Under the pieces are notes generated by a model. The model saw only the letters and a program-made list of their open reading frames with translations, was not told the DNA's origin and ran no database searches. A stretch of DNA of 64,000 bases from Rallus limicola. Its lineage: Eukaryota; Chordata; Aves; Gruiformes; Rallidae. This document shows positions 53,701 to 64,000 of this stretch, one piece after another (within the stretch, counting starts at the first letter, position 1; every line of letters begins with the position of its first letter). The stretch is from assembly GCA_022605955.1 (NCBI GenBank), contig JAKCOZ010000001.1, positions 72,670,520 through 72,734,519 of the forward strand, read 5' to 3'. The translations under genes and the position numbers were made by a program.

Positions 53701-55189
53701 TTGCAAGTGGGCCCACCAGGATTGGTACTTATGGAGTCCTATTAACATAAACCAAACTAGACTCCATGCACACGAAATTAAATCCTGGCCCCAGTTAGGC
53801 CAACAGCAGTTTAACCATTTTTTTTTTAAGCTGTTTGTCCAACACACTGCAAAGGCTCTGCTCACGAAGCTCCAATGTCAGCTCCAGAGAATCACTATTA
53901 CATGCTTCTCTGGCCTTAAAGCCTATGAGGAGTGTTGCGGCCAGTGTGAACGCAGAAAGGGCAGAGCAGATGTCAAAACCAGCAATTCGGAAGATGAAAG
54001 GGCAGGGTAGATCTCATGACTGGCAATTCAGAGGGCACTAGTTTGAAAGCAGACCTCAGCCATCATTCCTAACGAGGTTTCTTGTTCAGCCATGCCCAAT
54101 ACTCATTAATATGTCACACACTGCATAACAAAACATATCCTTAATCAATAGCCTAAGTTCCACAATGTGCTCCCCAATAGCAGATGATAACCTTTGAACA
54201 GTGGTCACAGTAACACCACAAACAGACACAGGCACTGAGTGCCTCCTGTTCTGTTTCATTTACACTTACACACTGACTTCTTTCGTGGGAGAAACTGCAA
54301 TGTGATACTTTACAGCAACTGAACAATGGCCAGGAAGGAAATTCATAGATTTTATTAATCCCCAATGGAATCACATGGCATGGAACACATTTCTAAAATA
54401 GATTGATTCCCACTAATTTTACTAGTATACCAGTATTTCCTTGAAACAAGCCAATCTGGCCCTACTTGTTCAGGAACAGCTGGGCATGACAGGACTAGAG
54501 GCAGGCAGGCTGTAGAGTCATGAGATCTTGACAACATTATGTGATGTGGGAATGTGTGCTGCACTAGCTGCTGTGTGATGGGAGAGCTGAAACCCTTTCC
54601 TCTGTGCTGGGAAACCTGTGCCTGCAGGTCACTTCATGATTACATAAAACAGGGTACATGTTCCAAAGAAGTGGAAAGCATTATATTCATTGTTTTGTTC
54701 TCTGATGCTCTATTATTAGAATTGCAAATGTTCTTATCTCGTTGTGCACTGTTACCCACACAGTCCCCCCAGGAGCAAGACAGCAGTACAAATATGGAAG
54801 AATCAAGCCAGAATTTATTTAGGTGAGTAATATGTACTCAGACCAGCTCAGAGCTGAGTTTCATCCTTGGATACTGAAGCAGCTGGCTGACAAAATCTCA
54901 GAACCAGGTAGAGTTATTGAGACAAGAAAGCATAAAATGCCCCTTGTGTTAAAAATGTGGGAAAGGAAGGGCCTGATAACTATCTGCTGCATCTGCTTTA
55001 GTAAGTAGTGTCACATATCTGAACCATTAGTCAAACACTTCATCCTGGGAAGAAAACATGCTGAAATCAACAAGTGTTGGTAAGCCTATAAAAGAAATCA
55101 AAGCAATTTATAGCAGTCAATAATAACTTACCTAGAACAGGTTGAATCAGTCCATTTCAATCTACAAAACCAGGCCCGTGGCTAAAGGA

Positions 55190-55985
55190 AGATGAGAGTA
55201 GATAACATATATCTTATGTTTAGTAGAACTCTTTATAAGGTTTCACATAGTTTTCTCATAAATAAGTGGTTTGTATAAAAATATTGTAAGGTGGGGACAA
55301 GATGTGATTGCTGTAGGAATAAATATCAGGTACTGCATTTGGGCAGGTATAGCCACAGGCAAAGACAGAGGTTGGAAGTATCTGGCTATGTAACAGCTTT
55401 TGTGGAAGGAAATCTTAGGTCATAGCGAACCACTGGCTGAGTTATGCATATATTGTGCAAGAAAAGGTAAATTATATAGATATATGCAAATGGAAGTACA
55501 ACCTTCACAGTATGTGAAGTAGTAATCCTCCTGCTTCACTCACTTGCAATATTCCACATAATTTTCAGTATTACATTATAAGCAGTCCAGAAGTGAATAA
55601 TGGCAAGGATCAGGAGTCTGGAAGAGTTGAACTAGGAGAAAGACTGAACGAATGAGCATGATCCTGAAAAGTCTAAGAGTTTAGGCAGTGTTTTCAAACA
55701 CATATGCCTACTGAAGAAAGATAGGAAATAATTTGTTCTCTAGAACTGTTTTGGATAAAACAAGAATTAATGGACTTAACATCGCAGAAAAGAAGACTCA
55801 ATAAAGATTTGGAAAAGCTCTGCTATCATATGAATCTCTAGATTGTCTGGACAGGTTATACAGTCAACATTACTGGTAGTCTTTAGGACTGGGTTAGATA
55901 CACGTCTGTGAAGGACAAAGGTATTTAAGATACTTGCTTGAGGATCATTTCAGCCCTACAAATGAATGATTTGCTTCTGATACTA
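55190..55985 (+). repeat. Ancient LINE remnant (CR1/L3-like)
   Basis: The segments tactgcatttgggcaggtat (55332), aaaagaagactcaataaaga (55787) and gtctttaggactgggttaga with a following gaggatcatttcagccctac (55940) match the order of landmarks in CR1/L3 3' regions at low similarity. It looks much older than the clear CR1 copies. Boundaries are approximate. Confidence 0.45.
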
Positions 55986-57697
55986 AGGTGAAAAAAAAAA
56001 AATAGTGGGTTTTAATTATGCACCAATTTGTAAAAAAATTGTTACTAGAGGAACCCCATCTAGAAGATCTGTGATGTATGCCAGACCTTCTAACATCATT
56101 TCTTTTCTCTGTAAATGAAAGTTCAATGCAGACTTGACTCCCTGCTTGGGATATTTCTGGATTGAAATTATAGTATTATATAGTATTTTATGGAATAGTA
56201 ACTGAATTAGGTAGCTGAAATATTATTATTGAAAAATCATCCAATTTTAACAACATGATGAAGCCAGATACAGATGTCTTTAACCCATTGCCACTTAACA
56301 GGTAGGTATTTTGAATATTGTCTCTGATAGAGATTTAATACAGCATATGATTTTTCATTATTCATTTGTTAAAGCTCTGTATGTTTTCTTTGTAACACCG
56401 TATGCTGCTATACAGGTGCCATCTCATGCTCGTCTAAAGGAACTTCTCAAAGAACTGCACAAAATCATATGACGTAAAGTCAGTCCACAAAACTGACCTC
56501 AAAGGGACTTGTATCTTTCTTCTCATCAAAAAGGACCTTTGCTGGCAGCAGAAGAGCACCCTGTAGTTGCTGAGTTTGTTCAGAAGTTTGGCAGGCATTT
56601 GATACTCCTTTTTGTTATATTTAGGTGTAAAAGAGTTGGCAGGTAGCATCTTGCAAACTGATTGTGCCAGGTTACGTAGTTAGCACTGGCAGCACTTTTC
56701 TTCAGACCCTTCTGGAGACTGCTGGCTGCCCAGCAAAGCTGGCAGCTCTCAGCAAGACCACCCGACTTTGCACTGAAGTTGACCTTGTTCAGGTACACGT
56801 TTTGCTGAACTCAGTCTGTCACGGGCACAGCACCTTCTGACAGAAGCACAGTGCTAAATATGAAGGGGCTTAGATGTGACAAAGGCTTGAAACTCCGGAG
56901 TTAAAAAAAGTCCAGAATTAAGTGCATGGGAAGCAGCCTGCAGGAAATATGGCACTTAGCCTGCAGCTACTACTACCCTCACCTAAAAAAGGGTGCCTGA
57001 AGAGTGCTCGTTGAAGAACAAGCTTTTATCTGTCTCTGCAAGGTTTCTTTGAACAGATGTCCACCTCAGAAAGAGATACCCAAACCCCCAGTGATAATTC
57101 TCAAAGGCGTGCCTACAGCTGAATGCAACCGGGACTGTTTCCTTTGGCGGAGGCAGATGAACTCCTGCTCCCAACACACCTTAAGTAACCTGAGGATGAC
57201 TTTGGCGAACCGAGCACCATATGTTTCCTTTATGAACCCCTCGCCTCCAGGAGCGCCTCGGTGATGTTCAATGCCCTTTACTTTCCATTTCCTGGATTGC
57301 ATTAAAACCCACATCCCTCTGCAGCCTTGCATTGGTGGCGCATCACTGTATTCGTCCGGTACCTCTGGGTAAACTGGACTCAGCTCACCAGCTGGGTTGT
57401 TTGGTCTTTAAACCACTTTTTTAGGAGGCGGGAAGCAGATGCAATGTCTGGAAGGGCATTTTCCCCCCTAGGGAATGGCTCTACTGTGCCTACTCCGCCC
57501 TCTGCCGGGACTCCCCTCGCGGGAAGGGCACGACGCCGGAGAAACATCGGCAAACTCCACCCAGGAAGCCGGCCAGCCGGTGCCTGCGGGGCGCTGCGGG
57601 CCCGGGCTGCGGTCCGCGGTCAACCCCCAGCTCTGGGGGCTTCGCACACACGCCCTTTGCTAGCTTCTCACTACTTTTGACGTGCCCAGAGCATTAG

Positions 57698-61161
<3,464 letters not shown>

Positions 61162-61299
61162 TGATGCATTTCTTATTTAGAAAAATAAGTAAAACCTTTA
61201 TTGAAAAAAAAAGCTAGAAAGAGTCTCCTTTTATTTTCTGGCATCCACTTGTAATGCACTTAGCGGTTTTGTGTATTTAAAATTTTCACTGTTTCATAA

Positions 61300-63934
<2,635 letters not shown>

Positions 63935-64000
63935 AAAACAAAATGACAGAACCCCAAAACTTGAATCCAGCAAAACGGTATAGGAGGCAAGATTGGCCTG
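63935..64000 (+). CDS. CMAS: CMAS exon 4 (cut by window edge)
   Basis: The acceptor CTCTTAACAG is followed in frame by ENKMTEPQNLNPAKRYRRQD and W. The segment aligns with the mammalian exon carrying the basic cluster KRPRRQDW, which serves as nuclear localisation signal and lies by the active site. Here the cluster reads KRYRRQDW. The exon continues beyond the window. Confidence 0.94.

Larger units (their letters stand above)
40451..57400. other. Intergenic region between ABCC9 and CMAS
   Basis: Seventeen kilobases between two divergent promoters. Recognisable contents are two CR1 copies, an older LINE-like remnant, a tRNA-like hairpin, a small signal-peptide-like ORF and short simple repeats (for example an ACAAA run at about 51135-51152). 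All other open frames are short, without recognisable domains or splice context. I identify no protein-coding gene with confidence. Confidence 0.65.

Noticed and set aside
53500..54010. Overlapping frames of 121 and 152 residues on opposite strands
   Set aside because: No domain, no splice-site support and ordinary base composition; the overlap on both strands suggests chance.

Overview
This window is vertebrate nuclear DNA and almost certainly avian. It contains many CR1 LINE copies with the bird-type 3' end (3' tails built on ATTCTRTG-like repeats), a remnant of a bird-type ERV LTR, compact introns, and the conserved ABCC9-CMAS gene neighbourhood. I cannot name the species from the sequence alone.

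Layout. From position 1 to about 40.2 kb lies the 5' half of ABCC9 (sulfonylurea receptor 2, SUR2) on the minus strand. Thirteen coding exons can be placed to the base from matching reading frames and GT/AG splice sites. They run from the start codon at 29453-29455 down to 2551 and encode about 642 residues: TMD0, the L0 linker, and TMD1 up to the linker before the first nucleotide-binding domain. The later exons lie beyond position 1. A CpG-rich block at about 39.88-40.45 kb, holding two good minus-strand splice donors, is the likely ABCC9 promoter and non-coding first exon. From about 40.5 to 57.4 kb is intergenic DNA with CR1 copies, an older LINE-like remnant and tRNA-like fragments, but no gene I can name. 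A second CpG island at about 57.4-58.7 kb is the promoter of CMAS (CMP-sialic acid synthetase) on the plus strand. CMAS exons 1-3 are complete and exon 4 runs off the right edge. The two genes are divergently transcribed, the same arrangement as on human chromosome 12p12.

Functions. SUR2 is the regulatory subunit of ATP-sensitive potassium channels in muscle and vessels. CMAS activates sialic acid in the nucleus for all sialylation. They are neighbours by ancient synteny, and nothing in the sequence suggests a functional link.

The most notable observation is a 4-bp tandem duplication (ttta ttta, 7627-7634) inside otherwise conserved ABCC9 exon 11. It shifts the reading frame and gives a stop at 7594-7596, while every other exon and splice junction is intact. 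This is either a real loss-of-function allele or an assembly error. Other points of interest are a roughly 395-bp pure polypyrimidine/polypurine tract in the intron next to a 41-bp exon, a 13-bp/39-bp minisatellite in the ABCC9 CpG island, a near-consensus ZNF143 site at the CMAS promoter, and a small signal-peptide-like ORF between the genes.
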